Shown: one piece after another, positions 5,226-5,558 of the stretch | How the letters are laid out: every line of letters starts with the position of its first letter | Position numbering within the stretch: position 1 is the first letter of the stretch | NCBI GenBank assembly: GCA_030151005.1 | Contig: JASLES010000455.1 | Location: 1-5,558, forward strand | Length of the DNA stretch: 5,558 nucleotides | Reading direction: 5' to 3' | Source: Silvimonas sp. | Lineage (GTDB): Bacteria; Pseudomonadota; Gammaproteobacteria; Burkholderiales; Chitinibacteraceae | Made by a program: the position numbers and the translations under genes | Notes under the pieces: model-generated | What the model saw: the letters and a program-made list of their open reading frames with translations, nothing else | Databases searched by the model: none | Told to the model about the DNA's origin: nothing

Positions 5226-5558
5226 CAGACTTGCCCCGCCAGTACCGGTTCTGCGGCCTCACGCCAGTCGGCGGGCCAGGCAAAACGCGGGTGTACGCCG
5301 CCCAGCGGCTGCATATTCATGTCATGCGCAACCACGTCCGCAGCGTGAAGCTGGATATCCGACGACACCACGTAGACCTGGCGCGGCATGAAATCGGACA
5401 CCAACATGGCGGCGTCGCGCACCAGTGCGGCCAGGGCTTCACCATCCGGACGGGGGACGAGTGCAAACGGCAGGGTCACGCTGGCACGCCAGCCGCCGCG
5501 CCAGAACACACACGTGCTGTGCTCGGCTTCTATCAGCAACAGCACAAATTCTTTCCCT
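5225..5558 (-). CDS. PilM/MshI-like protein, C-terminal part (truncated by window edge)
   Basis: The frame is open to the right edge and ends at TGA 5227-5225, giving about 110 C-terminal residues. Visible pieces are EFVLLLIEAEHSTCVFWRGG (a beta-hairpin like the second half of an actin-like fold), a helix around EALAALVRDAAMLVSD, and a RQVYVVSS strand, followed by a HPRFAWPADW segment. There is no membrane segment, which fits a cytoplasmic protein. Its place directly before the PilN-like gene, with a one-base TGATG overlap, is where PilM or MshI sits in pilus operons; PilM is the actin-like protein that binds the N-terminal tail of PilN. The sequence alone is not diagnostic: no ATP-binding motif is in this part. 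A GTG at 5545 could in principle be a start, but the frame continues upstream and a 106-residue protein would be far too short for the family. Confidence 0.6.
   Translation of the reverse strand, partial: GKEFVLLLIEAEHSTCVFWRGGWRASVTLPFALVPRPDGEALAALVRDAAMLVSDFMPRQVYVVSSDIQLHAADVVAHDMNMQPLGGVHPRFAWPADWREAAEPVLAGQV

Noticed and set aside
4737..5348. 203-codon plus-strand frame
   Set aside because: Antisense to the PilN-like gene and the PilM-like end, both supported by operon overlaps and membrane or coiled-coil architecture.
5225..5545. Complete small gene starting at GTG 5545
   Set aside because: The frame continues to the window edge, and the position matches the C-terminal part of a larger PilM/MshI-like protein, so I treat it as truncated.

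Overview
The window is a chromosomal segment of about 60% GC. It most likely comes from a betaproteobacterium, possibly of the Neisseriales/Chromobacteriaceae type; this rests on gene order and protein resemblance from memory, not on a marker gene. Nearly all of it is one minus-strand operon for a type IV pilus / type II secretion (T4P/T2SS) hybrid machine. No RNA gene, insertion sequence, CRISPR array or phage gene is visible.

Right to left, in the direction of transcription: a PilM-like gene cut by the right edge (5558-5225); a PilN-like membrane protein (5225-4698); a PilO-like membrane protein (4701-4177); a PilP/GspC-like protein with a long Ala/Ser and Pro linker (4177-3575); a large lipoprotein secretin with a TPR-like front end (3557-1527); then three consecutive pseudopilin-type proteins (1505-1032, 1021-632 and 630-154). 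The first three junctions overlap by 1 or 4 bases, and later gaps are 1 to 21 bases. No promoter lies between the genes, so the transcript must start to the right of the window.

The last pseudopilin is followed by a hairpin (116-152). Beyond it is the probable C-terminal end of an unidentified plus-strand gene (1-93), so the operon ends here, convergent with its neighbour.

Expected assembly, by family knowledge: the PilM-like protein docks on the cytoplasmic tail of the PilN-like protein. The PilN- and PilO-like proteins pair in the inner membrane. The PilP-like protein links them to the secretin, which forms the outer-membrane gate. The GspG-type subunits polymerise into a short pseudopilus, and the pseudopilin lacking Glu5 probably caps or primes it. 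The assembly ATPase, the platform protein (PilC/GspF) and the prepilin peptidase are not here. The first two may lie upstream, to the right of the window; the peptidase may be encoded elsewhere. The layout recalls the MSHA pilus locus, but the subunits are GspG-type rather than MshA-type. The substrate or surface function cannot be read from this sequence.
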